Of a stretch of 64,000 nt of DNA, positions 16,916 to 26,385 are shown one piece after another (the stretch's first letter is position 1; every line of letters starts with the position of its first letter). Below the pieces are notes generated by a model. The model ran no database searches. It was given only the letters and a program-made list of their open reading frames with translations, and was not told the DNA's origin. The stretch covers positions 2,294,001 through 2,358,000 of the forward strand of contig NZ_SGXJ01000001.1 in assembly GCF_004216905.1 (NCBI RefSeq), given 5' to 3'. The stretch is from Kribbella sp. VKM Ac-2569 (lineage in GTDB: Bacteria > Actinomycetota > Actinomycetes > Propionibacteriales > Kribbellaceae). Both the position numbers and the translations under genes were made by a program.

Positions 16916-17714
16916 GGACGGTCACCACGCCGCTCGGGTCGTCGACGACGATGTCCGCGGCCTCGATCAGCTCGGTCGCGTTCGAGGATCGGGTGGCGAG
17001 CAGTACGCCGCGCAGTCCGGTCTCCCGCTGCTCCTGGATCGCCCGGTACGCCGTCAGGTCGCCCAGGTCGTCCCCGGCGTACAGGATCGACCGCGCGCCG
17101 GTCGACTCGATCAGGCGGCGGAGCGCGACGCCCTTGTCGATGCCGGGCGGCCGCAGCTCGAGTACGAGGTTGCCCGGCTCCAGCCGCAGCCCGGTCTCCT
17201 GAGCCAGCGCGGTCAACGGCGCCCGCAGCAGTTCGAGGGCTCCGACCGGATCCTCCAGCCGACGGGTGTGCACAGCCAGCGAGCTGTCCTTGTCCTCCAC
17301 GAACGCGTCCGGTACGCCGACCTCGCGCAGCAGCCCCGGCAACCGGTCCCGCGCCGTCGCGACACCCTCCGGCACCGGCTCGCTCGTCACCTTGCCTGTC
17401 GCCGCGTCCCAGCGCTCCAGCCCGTAGTGCCCGAGTACGACGAGACCCCCGAGCCCCGGGTGACCGCTCACCCCGGACAGCTCGGTGGCGACCAGTGCGG
17501 GCCGGCCGGTGACGATCGCGACCTGGTTCACGGTCCGGGCGAGCCGGGCCAGCGCGTCCAGGGCGCCTTCGACCGGACGGGACCGCGCCGGGTCCTCGAC
17601 GAGCGGCGAGAGTACGCCGTCGAAGTCGGACGAGATCACCGCGGTCGACGGGTCGGAGACGATGGCTTCCCAGCCTTCTCGTCCCGCATCGGTCTGGATG
17701 ACCGGAGTGCTCAT
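16881..17714 (-). CDS. otsB: Trehalose-6-phosphate phosphatase
   Basis: This 277-residue HAD-superfamily phosphatase completes trehalose synthesis. The nucleophile motif SSDFDGVLSPL lies near residue 28, motif II is in VAIVTGRP, and the metal-binding YAGDDLGDLTAY lies near 225. ATG 17714 is chosen because the family starts shortly before the DxDG motif; it overlaps the upstream LytR_C gene stop as ATGA. The partner otsA lies 3.5 kb away on the other strand. The enzyme is cytoplasmic. Confidence 0.93.
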   Translation of the reverse strand: MSTPVIQTDAGREGWEAIVSDPSTAVISSDFDGVLSPLVEDPARSRPVEGALDALARLARTVNQVAIVTGRPALVATELSGVSGHPGLGGLVVLGHYGLERWDAATGKVTSEPVPEGVATARDRLPGLLREVGVPDAFVEDKDSSLAVHTRRLEDPVGALELLRAPLTALAQETGLRLEPGNLVLELRPPGIDKGVALRRLIESTGARSILYAGDDLGDLTAYRAIQEQRETGLRGVLLATRSSNATELIEAADIVVDDPSGVVTVLTALSDAISAR

Positions 17715-18361
17715 CCGGTGTAGTCCGACGTCAGGATCACGGTCAGGCGATCCTTCTTCATGTTGTCCAGCGCGCCCTTGGACCGGCCGATGCCGAGGTC
17801 GCGAGCGAGCTGGTTGGCGGCCTCGAGCATGCCCGGCGGGTAGTACACCGTGCTCTCGGCGACCTTGCCGTGCCAGTTGTCCGGTGAGCCGGACACGGTC
17901 CAGCCGGCCTGCCGGGCGCGGCTCGCGACGGTGTCGGCGAGGCCCTTGCGCGCGGTGTTGTTGTAGACCTCGATCGCCGGGCGTTCTTCGGCCGGGATCG
18001 TCACCGGCTGGGTCGGCTGGGTCGTTGTCGGCGGATGCGTGGTCTCCGTCGGCGCGGTCGAAGGCGGCGTGCTGCTCGGTGCGGGCGGCGGCGCGGTGGT
18101 CGCCTCGGCTGTCGGCTTCGTCGAAGGTCTCGGCACGCTCGCCCCGACGGTCGACGGGCCCGAGGAAGGCTTGACAGACGGTTTCGTCGGAGCGCCGGTC
18201 GGCTCGTTGGCCTTGCTGTCGCTCCCCCGGGTGCCGAACAGCACCAGCAGTCCGGCCACGATCGCCACCACGGCGGCCACGGCGACAAGGGATGACAGCA
18301 CCTGCCCCTGCTCGCCTCGCGGGCGTGGGGCAGCGAGGCACGCCCTGAGGCGGCGGGACAT
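17711..18361 (-). CDS. LytR_C domain membrane-anchored protein
   Basis: This 216-residue protein has a basic N-terminus, one membrane helix (residues about 22-42), a long Pro/Thr/Ser-rich linker typical of an extracytoplasmic wall-spanning region, and a C-terminal LytR_C domain (VYNNTARKGLADTVASRA through the YYPPGM motif). LytR_C domains occur with cell-envelope proteins; the ligand is unknown. ATG 18361 is preferred because it begins just before the membrane helix. It sits between DUF3263 (2-bp gap) and otsB (4-bp overlap), so the three form an operon. Confidence 0.87.
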   Translation of the reverse strand: MSRRLRACLAAPRPRGEQGQVLSSLVAVAAVVAIVAGLLVLFGTRGSDSKANEPTGAPTKPSVKPSSGPSTVGASVPRPSTKPTAEATTAPPPAPSSTPPSTAPTETTHPPTTTQPTQPVTIPAEERPAIEVYNNTARKGLADTVASRARQAGWTVSGSPDNWHGKVAESTVYYPPGMLEAANQLARDLGIGRSKGALDNMKKDRLTVILTSDYTG

Positions 18362-18363
18362 GG

Positions 18364-18672
18364 TCAGACCTCGATGCCCAGTCGGCGTGCGGAGCGGGCG
18401 CGCTGGCGGGCCGCACGGAGGCGGCGCAGGCGCTTGACCAGCAGCGGGTCGTGCGCGAGGGCCTCGGGCCGGTCGATGAGCGCGTTCAGGACCTGGTAGT
18501 ACCGGGTCGCCGACATCTGGAACTGGTCCCGGATCGCCTGCTCCTTGGCACCGGCGTACTTCCACCAATGCCGCTCGAAGGCGAGAATGGCGCCGTCACG
18601 CTCCGAGAGTCCGGCAACCACCGGCGGCGCAGCTTCGGCGGGGCCGGAAGAGCTGGCGTTGGCGCTGTCCAT
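18364..18672 (-). CDS. DUF3263 domain protein
   Basis: This 102-residue actinobacterial protein contains the DUF3263 core (residues about 25-80: ILAFERHWWKYAGAKEQAIRDQF, then TRYYQVLNALID). The core resembles a small helix-turn-helix DNA-binding fold, so a regulatory role is likely but unproven. The C-terminus is rich in Arg. It is first in a three-gene operon with the LytR_C protein and otsB, and is divergent from the amidase gene across about 150 bp that holds a short inverted repeat. Confidence 0.87.
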   Translation of the reverse strand: MDSANASSSGPAEAAPPVVAGLSERDGAILAFERHWWKYAGAKEQAIRDQFQMSATRYYQVLNALIDRPEALAHDPLLVKRLRRLRAARQRARSARRLGIEV

Positions 18673-18758
18673 GTGCAGCTGACTCCTGTGCGGTCGGTGA
18701 TCGTCCGTCCGCCTGCCACTCTACGTGCTGAACAACAGCGATGTCATTCACCGCTCGG

Positions 18759-18777
18759 GCGACACGAAGCGTGTCGC
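18759..18777. promoter_or_regulatory. Inverted repeat GCGACACG-AAG-CGTGTCGC
   Basis: Perfect 8-bp arms with a 3-bp spacer lie in the divergent region between the DUF3263 operon and the amidase gene. The position suits an operator for one or both promoters. It is short and could also form an RNA hairpin in the amidase leader. There is no matching copy that I noticed elsewhere in the window. Confidence 0.4.
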
Positions 18778-18821
18778 TGACAAGACAACCGGACCTCCGT
18801 AACTCTGGCAGGATCTTTGGG

Positions 18822-20225
18822 GTGAGCTCAACTCTTTCCAGCGTGGCGCTGGTGGAGGAGCTGCAGGGGCGGATTCGTGAGGTCGACCCGTCGGTCAACG
18901 CCATCTGCACGCCGAACCCCGCCGCGCTCACCGAAGCCGCCCGCCTCGACACCGAACGTGACGAGGGACGGGTCCGTGGGCCCCTGCACGGCGTACCGGT
19001 GCTGGTCAAGGACAACATCGACACCGCCGATCTGCCGACCACGGCCGGGTCGCTGGCGCTGGCCGACCAGCCACCGCCGCCGGCCGACGCCCCGTTGGTA
19101 CGGCGGCTGCGCGCGGCGGGCTGCGTGATCCTGGGAAAGACCAACCTGAGCGAGTGGGCGAACTTCCGCGGCTCGGCGTCCTCGTCCGGCTGGAGCGCGT
19201 ACGGCGGCCTCACCCGCAACCCGTACGCGCTGAACCGCTCGGCCGGCGGCTCCTCGTCCGGCTCCGGCGCAGCGGTCGCAGCGGGGCTGGCGGACTACGC
19301 GATCGGCACCGAGACCAACGGCTCAATCGTTTGCCCGGCCGCGCTGAACGGCGTCGTCGGCCTGAAGCCCACCGTCGGGCTGGTCCCGCAGCAGGGCATC
19401 GTCCCGATCTCGCACTCGCAGGACACCGCCGGACCGATGACGAAGACGGTCAGCCAGGCGGCCACGCTGCTCTCGGTCCTCACGGGCGGCCAGACGGACT
19501 ACACCGACGCCTGCCGCGGCACGGACCTCAGCAACGTGCGCATCGGCGTACCGCGTGGGCCCCTGTGGGGCTACTCGACCGGCCTGGACCAGGTCACCGA
19601 GCGGGCGCTGGAGCTCCTCAGCCAGTGCGGAGCCACGCTGGTCGACCACCTGTCGTTGCCGACACCAGGTGGTGACGAGGACCAGTTGCAGGTGCTCTCG
19701 CACGAGCTGAAGGTCGACATGGCGGCGTACCTCGCTACCCGTGCTCCTGGCGGCCCGCGGACGCTGGACGACCTCATAGCGTTCAACAAGAAGAATGCGG
19801 ACCAGGAGCTGCAGTGGTTCGGCCAGGAGCTGTTCGAACGTGCCGCTGCCACTGACGGCCTCAGCTCTCCCGTGTACGTCGCCGCGCGCCTGACCGCATT
19901 GCGCGCCGGCCGCGACGGCATCGACAACCTGCTCCGCGACAACCAGCTCGACGCACTGGTGTCCCCCGCGTACTCACCGGCCTGGGCGATCGACCTGGTG
20001 AACGGCGATCACGTGCTCGGCAGCTCCTCGTCGCACGCGGCCCTGGCCGGCTATCCACTGCTCTCGGTCCCGTCCGGAGTGGTGTCCGGACTGCCCGTCG
20101 GACTCACGATCAGCGGTACGGCGCGAAGTGAGGTCACGCTCATTCGCTTGGCGCACGCCTTCGAAACCGCGAGAATCGCTGCAGACGGACCGTTCCCGAC
20201 CCCGGAGTTCAGACAGTGGGTATAG
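18822..20225 (+). CDS. Amidase signature family hydrolase
   Basis: This 467-residue enzyme of the amidase signature family has the Ser-cisSer-Lys triad visible: Lys in VLVKDNIDT (near residue 63), the cis-Ser in GGSSSGSGAAVAAG (near 148) and the nucleophile Ser in GTETNGSIVCPA (near 170). It hydrolyses amide bonds, substrate unknown; it resembles stand-alone amidases, not GatA. GTG 18822 is chosen because AGGA lies upstream and family homology starts there; an earlier ATG at 18741 adds an unlikely leader. It overlaps the next gene by 10 bp. Confidence 0.87.
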   Translation: MSSTLSSVALVEELQGRIREVDPSVNAICTPNPAALTEAARLDTERDEGRVRGPLHGVPVLVKDNIDTADLPTTAGSLALADQPPPPADAPLVRRLRAAGCVILGKTNLSEWANFRGSASSSGWSAYGGLTRNPYALNRSAGGSSSGSGAAVAAGLADYAIGTETNGSIVCPAALNGVVGLKPTVGLVPQQGIVPISHSQDTAGPMTKTVSQAATLLSVLTGGQTDYTDACRGTDLSNVRIGVPRGPLWGYSTGLDQVTERALELLSQCGATLVDHLSLPTPGGDEDQLQVLSHELKVDMAAYLATRAPGGPRTLDDLIAFNKKNADQELQWFGQELFERAAATDGLSSPVYVAARLTALRAGRDGIDNLLRDNQLDALVSPAYSPAWAIDLVNGDHVLGSSSSHAALAGYPLLSVPSGVVSGLPVGLTISGTARSEVTLIRLAHAFETARIAADGPFPTPEFRQWV

Positions 20226-21217
20226 ATCGCGTCAGGTGGGGAATTGTTGCGACCGGCAACATTTCGACCCAGTTCACGCACGATCTCGGGCTGCTCCCGG
20301 ACGACGCCGTCGCGACCGCGGTCGCGTCCCGTTCCCAGGACAGCGCGAACAGGTTCGCCGCCGAGTTCGGCATCCCGCACGCGTACGACGACTACCGCCG
20401 GCTGATCGACTCCGGCGAGGTCGACGTGATCTACATCGGTACGCCGCATCCGCAGCACTACGCCATCGCCCGTACGGCGTTGCAGGCCGGCGTCGCCGTA
20501 CTGTGCGAGAAGCCCGTCACGCTGACCGCCGCGCAGGCCCGGGACCTGATCGCGGTCGCCGCCGAGCACAACACGCTGTTCGCCGAGGCTATGTGGATGC
20601 GCACGAACCCGGTGATCCAGGCGCTCTTCAAGGACCTCGAAAGCGGCGTGATCGGCGAGCCGCAGCAGGTGGTCGCGGACTTCGCGTTCCACAAAGCTTC
20701 ATTGCCGGTTCGCCTGCTCGATCCCGCGCTCGGGGGAGGCTCGCTGATGGACGGCGGCATCTACCCGATGACGTTCGCCTATCTGGCGCTCGGCCGTCCG
20801 GCGGAGGTGAAGGCAGTCGGTTCGCTCAACGACGACGGCATCGACCTGAACGTCGCGATGGCCTGGCGGTACGAGTCCGGCGCGGTCGCCGCGCTGACCT
20901 GTGGCCTGCGGTCGCAGAACCCGTGGGTCGCGTCGATCAGCGGCCCGGACGGGAACCTGCAGGTTCCGCACCGTTTCCACCATCCCGAGTACTACGTGCG
21001 CACGACCGCTTCCGGAGCGGAGCGGATCGACGTACCGACGCATGGCCGTGGGTACCACTATGAAGCGGCAGAAGTGATGCGTGCATTGCGCCAGGGACTG
21101 ATCGAGGTACCGGCTCTTCCCCACGCCGGCACGCTCGAGATTCTCGAACTGCTCGACGAGACCCGGAGCCAGATCGGGGTGCGCTACCCCGGTGACGACG
21201 ACGACCTGAGTGGATGA
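20216..21217 (+). CDS. Gfo/Idh/MocA family oxidoreductase
   Basis: This 333-residue NAD(P)-dependent sugar oxidoreductase has an N-terminal Rossmann domain ([13 protein letters not shown]) and the EKP motif in VLCEKPVTL (near residue 100). The C-terminal alpha/beta domain carries [12 protein letters not shown], with the conserved Asp and Tyr region. GTG 20216 lies inside the amidase 3' end, and its stop overlaps otsA as ATGA. This tight packing makes an amidase-oxidoreductase-otsA-kinase operon. It is of trans-1,2-dihydrobenzene-1,2-diol dehydrogenase-like appearance; substrate unknown. Confidence 0.9.
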   Translation: MGIDRVRWGIVATGNISTQFTHDLGLLPDDAVATAVASRSQDSANRFAAEFGIPHAYDDYRRLIDSGEVDVIYIGTPHPQHYAIARTALQAGVAVLCEKPVTLTAAQARDLIAVAAEHNTLFAEAMWMRTNPVIQALFKDLESGVIGEPQQVVADFAFHKASLPVRLLDPALGGGSLMDGGIYPMTFAYLALGRPAEVKAVGSLNDDGIDLNVAMAWRYESGAVAALTCGLRSQNPWVASISGPDGNLQVPHRFHHPEYYVRTTASGAERIDVPTHGRGYHYEAAEVMRALRQGLIEVPALPHAGTLEILELLDETRSQIGVRYPGDDDDLSG

Positions 21218-22623
21218 CGCTGAACATGCCGAACGGTAGGAGTTCCTTCGTAGTGGTGGCCAACCGGCTGCCGGTCGACCGGACCGAGATGCCCGACGGC
21301 AGTACGGCGTGGCGCCGAAGTCCGGGCGGACTCGTCACGGCGCTGGCGCCGGTGATGCAGGGTCACCACGGTGCCTGGATCGGCTGGACCGGGAGCCCGG
21401 ACGAAAAGGTGGATCCCTTCGACAACGACGGCATGCACCTGGTGCCGGTGATGCTGTCGGCCGAGGACGTGCAGCTGTACTACGAGGGCTTCTCCAACGC
21501 GACCCTATGGCCGCTGTACCACGACGTGATCGTGGCGCCCGAGTTCCACCGCGAGTGGTGGGAGTCCTACGTCGCGGTGAACCGGCGGTTCGCGGAGGCC
21601 GCCGCAGAGGCCGCCGACGACAACGCGGACGTGTGGGTGCACGACTACCAGCTGCAGCTCGTCCCGGCGATGCTGCGCCGGCTGCGTCCCGACGTACGGA
21701 TCGGGTTCTTCCTGCACATCCCGTTCCCGCCGACCGAGCTGTTCGCGCAGATGCCGTGGCGGCGGCAGATCCTGGACGGGCTGATGGGCGCGGACCTGGT
21801 CGGGTTCCAGCGGCCCGGCGCGGCGTCGAACTTCGCGCGGCTGGCCCGCAACCGGATGGGCCTGCGGACCCGCGGCGACCGAATCCATCTGCCGGACGAC
21901 CGGATCGTGCGAGCGAAGGCGTTCCCGATCTCGATCGACGTCAACGAGCTGGAGAAGCTCGCCCGCCAGCCGGAGACGACGGCCCGCGCGGCCGAGATGC
22001 GCGAGGAGGTCGGCAACCCGACGCACATCCTGCTCGGCGTCGACCGGCTCGACTACACCAAGGGCATCCGGCAGCGGCTGCGGGCGTTCGGCGAGCTGCT
22101 GGACGAGAAGCGGATCTCGGTCGACGACGCGGTGTTCATCCAGGTCGCGACGCCGTCCCGGGAACGCGTCGAGCAGTACCGCGTGCTGCGCGACGAGATC
22201 GAGCTGCTGGTCGGGCGCATCAACGGCGAGCACGGCCGGATCGGTACGCCGGCGATCAACTACCTGCACACGACGTACTCGCGGACCGAGATGGCCGCGC
22301 TGCTGCGGGCCGCGGACGTCGCGGTCGTGACGCCGTTGCGGGACGGTATGAACCTGGTCGCCAAGGAGTACGTGTCGACGCGGTACGACGACACCGGCGC
22401 GCTGGTGCTGAGCGAGTTCGCCGGGGCCGCGGACGAGTTCCGGCAGGCGTTCCTGGTGAACCCGCACGACATCAACGGGATGAAGGACACGATCGTCGAC
22501 GCGATGAACACCGACGACCGGCAGCTCGGCCGGCGGATGAAGGCGATGCGCAAACACCTCGCGGCGCACGACGTGAACCTCTGGGCCCAGACCTTCCTGA
22601 AGGCCCTGCATGACGAAGACTGA
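21214..22623 (+). CDS. otsA: Trehalose-6-phosphate synthase
   Basis: This 469-residue GT20 glycosyltransferase joins a nucleotide-glucose to glucose 6-phosphate. Clear motifs are [11 protein letters not shown] at the start, [26 protein letters not shown] (near residue 150), [22 protein letters not shown] (near 275), and [14 protein letters not shown] followed by a conserved C-terminal acidic segment. The start overlaps the oxidoreductase stop and its end overlaps the FGGY kinase by 14 bp. It works with otsB at 16881-17714 in osmolyte or envelope trehalose supply. Confidence 0.95.
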   Translation: MTLNMPNGRSSFVVVANRLPVDRTEMPDGSTAWRRSPGGLVTALAPVMQGHHGAWIGWTGSPDEKVDPFDNDGMHLVPVMLSAEDVQLYYEGFSNATLWPLYHDVIVAPEFHREWWESYVAVNRRFAEAAAEAADDNADVWVHDYQLQLVPAMLRRLRPDVRIGFFLHIPFPPTELFAQMPWRRQILDGLMGADLVGFQRPGAASNFARLARNRMGLRTRGDRIHLPDDRIVRAKAFPISIDVNELEKLARQPETTARAAEMREEVGNPTHILLGVDRLDYTKGIRQRLRAFGELLDEKRISVDDAVFIQVATPSRERVEQYRVLRDEIELLVGRINGEHGRIGTPAINYLHTTYSRTEMAALLRAADVAVVTPLRDGMNLVAKEYVSTRYDDTGALVLSEFAGAADEFRQAFLVNPHDINGMKDTIVDAMNTDDRQLGRRMKAMRKHLAAHDVNLWAQTFLKALHDED

Positions 22624-24037
22624 CGAGCACGTCCTCGCCCTCGACCTGGGTACGTCGTCGGCGCGGGCGCTCGTCCTTTCCTCGGAGGACGCCGCACCGA
22701 TCCCCGGCGCACTCGCGAGGCACAAGATCTCCCCGACGTACGGCAACGACGGCTCCGCGACGCTCGACCTGCACGAGTACGTCGAGGGCCTGCTCGGGTG
22801 TCTGGACGAGCTCGAGCAGAACGGTCACCTCGAGGGAATCGGGGCGATCGTGCTGTCCTCACAGTGGCACTCGATCGTTGCCCTCGACAACAAGGGCGCT
22901 GCACGGACGCCGGTGATCACGTGGGCCGACACGCGCTCGGTCGACCTCGGCCTCGGTACGTCGTTCGACGGGCGGGCGTTCCACGCGCGCACCGGTGCGT
23001 GGCTGCACCGGCTGTACTGGACCCGCCGGATCCCGTGGCTCCTCTCGGACGACTCCCCGGCTGCCTTCGCCGGCCTGCCGGACCTCGTGCTCGAGCGGCT
23101 GACCGGCGAACGCGTCACGTCCGTCTCGGTCGCGTCCGGGACGGGCACGCTGGATCTCGCGACCGGTGCGTACGACGACGAGGCGCTGGAGATCGCGGGC
23201 GTGACGGCCGACCGGTTGCCGCCGATCGTGCCGACCGGTTGGACGGGCAGGTTGTCCAAGGAGTACGAACGCCGCTGGCCCGGGCTGGTCGACGTACCCG
23301 TGCATCCACCGACCGGTGACGGCGCCGCGTCGAACGTCGGGACGGGCGGGTACGACGCCGGCGTCGCAGCGGTGACCGTTGGCACGTCGGCCGCCGTACG
23401 CGTCGTGCACCCGATCGAGAACGCGCCCGAGCTGCCGTGGGAGCTGTGGCGGTACCGGGTCGACGACAAGCGCGCCGTGACCGGTATGGCGTTCTCGGCC
23501 GCGGGGAACCTGCACGCCTGGCTGACCGGCGTACTGCGGCTGGAGTCCGACGAACCGACCGACGTCGAGATCGGGGCGACGCGCGCGATAGCGATCCCGT
23601 TCATGGCCGGCACCAGGCCGCCCGCCGTCGTGCCCGGCGGATCCGGCGTTTACTTCGGTCTGTCGTTCGACGACAGCCCGGCCGACCTGCTCGCGGCAGC
23701 ACTCCAAGGCGCGTCACTGGAGATCGACCGCGGGCTACGGATCCTCGACTCGTTGTTCGGGCAGGAACTGGAGGTCGTCCTCGGCGGCGGCGGGATCGAC
23801 GCCTCCAAGTGGTGGCGCCGCTGCCTGACCGCCACCTTCGCCCGTCCGGCAACGGTGTGCGCCGAGGCCGAAGTCGGCGCCCGCGGCGCGGCAGCAGTCG
23901 CCCTCGGCCTGTCCCCCGCCCCGGGTGGTGAGCACCTCACGCCCGACCCCGCCGCGGCAAACCGTGTCGCAGCCCTGCGACCACGCTACGAGCGGCTTCG
24001 CGAGCTTGCTGTCCAAGCGTCACAGGAGGATCGCTGA
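22610..24037 (+). CDS. FGGY-family carbohydrate kinase (gluconokinase-like)
   Basis: This 475-residue two-domain sugar kinase has N-terminal ATP-loop [12 protein letters not shown] (residues about 11-22), an ITWADTR substrate-domain motif and TVGTSAAVR in the second domain (near residue 263). The [16 protein letters not shown] region near 388 is followed by [12 protein letters not shown]. The overall pattern is closest to gluconate and xylulose kinases; the substrate cannot be fixed from sequence. It overlaps otsA upstream and its stop overlaps the next ATG as TGATG. Confidence 0.88.
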   Translation: MTKTDEHVLALDLGTSSARALVLSSEDAAPIPGALARHKISPTYGNDGSATLDLHEYVEGLLGCLDELEQNGHLEGIGAIVLSSQWHSIVALDNKGAARTPVITWADTRSVDLGLGTSFDGRAFHARTGAWLHRLYWTRRIPWLLSDDSPAAFAGLPDLVLERLTGERVTSVSVASGTGTLDLATGAYDDEALEIAGVTADRLPPIVPTGWTGRLSKEYERRWPGLVDVPVHPPTGDGAASNVGTGGYDAGVAAVTVGTSAAVRVVHPIENAPELPWELWRYRVDDKRAVTGMAFSAAGNLHAWLTGVLRLESDEPTDVEIGATRAIAIPFMAGTRPPAVVPGGSGVYFGLSFDDSPADLLAAALQGASLEIDRGLRILDSLFGQELEVVLGGGGIDASKWWRRCLTATFARPATVCAEAEVGARGAAAVALGLSPAPGGEHLTPDPAAANRVAALRPRYERLRELAVQASQEDR

Positions 24038-24369
24038 TGCCTTACACCGCCGACATGGAGCTGATGCTCGACACCGACCCGGTGCAGATCGGCGGGAGCC
24101 TCTTCAACGCGGTCTTCGCAGGTATCAAGCTCGGTGGCGAGGTCGCATCCGGGAAGGTCCGCAAAGAGCTCCGTGCCCGCTTCGGCAACCCGCGATGGTC
24201 AGACCCGGATGGCGAGGTCTGGGACGCTGTAACTCTCCAGACCATCCTGTTGTGGGAACGCGCACTGGTGGCCGGGCGCACCTACGGCGGCCCCCTGCGC
24301 CTGCTTCCGCGTGGCACGCGCCTCCTCACAGCTCCTGATCCGGTCGCCGCGCTCCGCGAGTTCCTCTGA
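24037..24369 (+). CDS. Hypothetical protein
   Basis: This 110-residue soluble protein has no family I recognise. It begins with an acidic stretch, carries a short hydrophobic/Gly segment (VQIGGSLFNAVFAGIKLGG) and ends AALREFL. Its ATG overlaps the FGGY kinase stop (TGATG), so it is probably translated from the trehalose/kinase operon and is real by context and codon use. A 10-bp tandem repeat begins at its stop codon. Confidence 0.65.
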   Translation: MPYTADMELMLDTDPVQIGGSLFNAVFAGIKLGGEVASGKVRKELRARFGNPRWSDPDGEVWDAVTLQTILLWERALVAGRTYGGPLRLLPRGTRLLTAPDPVAALREFL

Positions 24370-24386
24370 CCTGTACTGACCTGTAC
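24367..24386. repeat. Tandem direct repeat TGACCTGTAC x2
   Basis: Two exact adjacent copies of a 10-bp unit (24367-24376 and 24377-24386) begin at the stop codon of the small hypothetical gene and lie 73 bp before the sensor kinase start. A one-helical-turn period would suit a regulator site, but replication slippage could also produce it. Confidence 0.4.
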
Positions 24387-24458
24387 TGCGCTTGCGGTAC
24401 GGCGGGGATACTGCCGCTGGACGAGGTGGTCCGACGGGCGGCCACGTACTGTGAAGGG

Positions 24459-25721
24459 ATGGAGCGGCTCACCCGGTTCTGCCGTGCCCTCGCGCGGCAC
24501 CCGTTGGCGCTGGATCTTGCTCTCGCCGCCGGGATCCTGCTGATCAACCTGCTGGTTCCGGGTGGACGGCACGTCGGTGAGCAGATCGAGCTGAACCAGA
24601 CGGTGGTGCTGCTCGCCATCGCCGGTGCCGTCGCGATCACGTTCCGGCGGCGGGCACCTCTGCTGGTGCTGGCGATCACCACCGTGATCACCACGACGTT
24701 CGTGATCGCCGAGCAGGGCAAGAGCCCGATCGTCGCCTACATGGGTGTCGCGGCCTACACCGTCGTCCTGTCGAAGGACCGGCCGATCCGCTCGATCGCG
24801 GTGACGGGCACGGCGCTGGTCAGCTTGATCGCCGAGGTGATGTTCGTCGGCGGGGATGCCCTCGACAACCTCGGCCTGACCTTCTTCGTGCTGTTCTCGG
24901 GCGCGATCGGGGAAGCGGTGCGGTACCGGCGCGCGTACCTGCTGGAGCTGGAGGAACGCGCCGTGCGGGCCGAGCAGTCGCGGGACGAAGAGGCGCAGCG
25001 ACGGGTGATCGAAGAACGGTTGCGGATCGCGCACGAGCTGCACGACGTGATCGCACACCACATCGCCTTGATGAACGTGCAGTCCGGTGTCGCGGCGCAT
25101 GTCCTTCGCACTCAACCGGACGAGGCGGAGCGTGCGCTGGCCCTGGTCCGGTCCGGCGGGCGCACCGTGCTGCAGGAGCTGACCGTCCTGCTCGGCGTAC
25201 TGCGCCGCTCCGGCTCACCGCTTCCCACCGCGCCCACTCCGTGCCTGCACGAGCTGGACGCCCTCATCCGCTCCTTCACCGCAGCCGGCGTAGAGGTCGA
25301 CTGGACGCCACCTGCCTCGTTGGGCGCACTCCCGGACGTCATAGAGCTCACGGCGTACCGCATCGTCCAGGAGTCCCTCACCAACGTCCTCAAACACGCT
25401 CCCGGCGCGGCGGCGGAGGTTCAGCTGATCCACCGATCCGGCGCGCTGGAGATCACCGTCACCAACAGCCCGGCCGCAGTTGGGCCGACCGCGCGCGGTG
25501 GGCATGGGTTGGTGGGAATGCGGGAGCGCGTGAGTGCGGTCGGTGGGGAGCTACAAGCGGGACCTGCGGCTGGTGGCGGGTTCGCCGTACATGCTGTGCT
25601 TCCTCTGGAGACGGGAGTTGTGGGTGACGATCAGGGTGTTGCTGGCGGACGATCAGACGTTGATCCGGAGCGGGTTCCGGGTGCTGGTGAGTTCAGTACC
25701 CGACTTGGAGGTCGTTGCTGA
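24459..25721 (+). CDS. Two-component sensor histidine kinase (NarL/DesK type)
   Basis: This 420-residue kinase has an N-terminal membrane domain of about four to six helices (residues about 15-160) and the HisKA_3 H-box RIAHELHDVIAHHIALM (phospho-accepting His near residue 198). The ATPase domain has an N-box in VQESLTNVLKHA and a G-box in GGHGLVGMRERV. ATG 24459 (MERLTRF) is preferred over an upstream in-frame ATG at 24426. The kinase frame runs 98 bp into the response regulator gene, an unusually long overlap; the catalytic core ends before it. It likely controls the MMPL exporter downstream. Confidence 0.9.
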   Translation: MERLTRFCRALARHPLALDLALAAGILLINLLVPGGRHVGEQIELNQTVVLLAIAGAVAITFRRRAPLLVLAITTVITTTFVIAEQGKSPIVAYMGVAAYTVVLSKDRPIRSIAVTGTALVSLIAEVMFVGGDALDNLGLTFFVLFSGAIGEAVRYRRAYLLELEERAVRAEQSRDEEAQRRVIEERLRIAHELHDVIAHHIALMNVQSGVAAHVLRTQPDEAERALALVRSGGRTVLQELTVLLGVLRRSGSPLPTAPTPCLHELDALIRSFTAAGVEVDWTPPASLGALPDVIELTAYRIVQESLTNVLKHAPGAAAEVQLIHRSGALEITVTNSPAAVGPTARGGHGLVGMRERVSAVGGELQAGPAAGGGFAVHAVLPLETGVVGDDQGVAGGRSDVDPERVPGAGEFSTRLGGRC

Positions 25722-26304
25722 GGCGTCGAACGGGCGGGAAGCGGTCGAGCTGGCGCGGTCCGAGCGGGCCGACGTGGTGCTGATGGACATCCGGATGCCC
25801 GAGGTCGACGGCCTCGCGGCGACCCGGATGATCACCGCGGACGAGGCGCTCGCGGGCGTGAAGGTACTGATCCTGACCACGTTCGAGGTGGACGAGTACG
25901 TGTTCGACGCGATCCGCGCCGGCGCCAGCGGCTTCCTCGGCAAGAGCGTCGAGCCGGCCGAGCTGATCGACGCCATCCGTGTGGTCGCCCGCGGCGACGC
26001 CCTGCTGTCCCCGAAGGCCGTCCGCGGCCTGATCAACCGCTTCCTCGCCGAACCCACCCCCGGCCACCCGATCGGCCCCACGGTCCTCGACGTCCTCACC
26101 GACCGCGAACGCGAGATCGTCGGCCTGGTCGCCCTCGGCCTGTCCAACGACGAGATCGCCGAGCGCCTCGTGCTCTCCCCGTCCACGGCGAAGACCCACG
26201 TGAACCGGGCGATGGTGAAACTCGACTGCCGCGACCGCGCGCAGCTCGTCGTACTGGCGTACCAGACCGGCCTCGTGCGTCCTGGCGTACCGCAGACGCA
26301 GTAG
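25624..26304 (+). CDS. LuxR/NarL-family response regulator
   Basis: This 226-residue response regulator has a receiver domain with acidic pocket LLADDQ, phospho-acceptor Asp in VLMDIRMPEVDG (near residue 53), Thr in ILTTFE and Lys in FLGKSVEP. A C-terminal GerE/LuxR helix-turn-helix follows (LTDREREIVGLVALGLSNDEIAERLVLSPSTAKTHVNR, cut here only for orientation: residues about 160-200). GTG 25624 gives the normal start (VTIRVLLADDQ). It overlaps the kinase gene by 98 bp in another frame, implying coupled translation. Confidence 0.92.
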   Translation: MTIRVLLADDQTLIRSGFRVLVSSVPDLEVVAEASNGREAVELARSERADVVLMDIRMPEVDGLAATRMITADEALAGVKVLILTTFEVDEYVFDAIRAGASGFLGKSVEPAELIDAIRVVARGDALLSPKAVRGLINRFLAEPTPGHPIGPTVLDVLTDREREIVGLVALGLSNDEIAERLVLSPSTAKTHVNRAMVKLDCRDRAQLVVLAYQTGLVRPGVPQTQ

Positions 26305-26385
26305 CGGGTACGGCGAACGCGGTACAGCGAGAAGCCCACCGGGAGCAGACGCGAACGACGGCCGCGCGCCGGAAGCATCGGTCGC

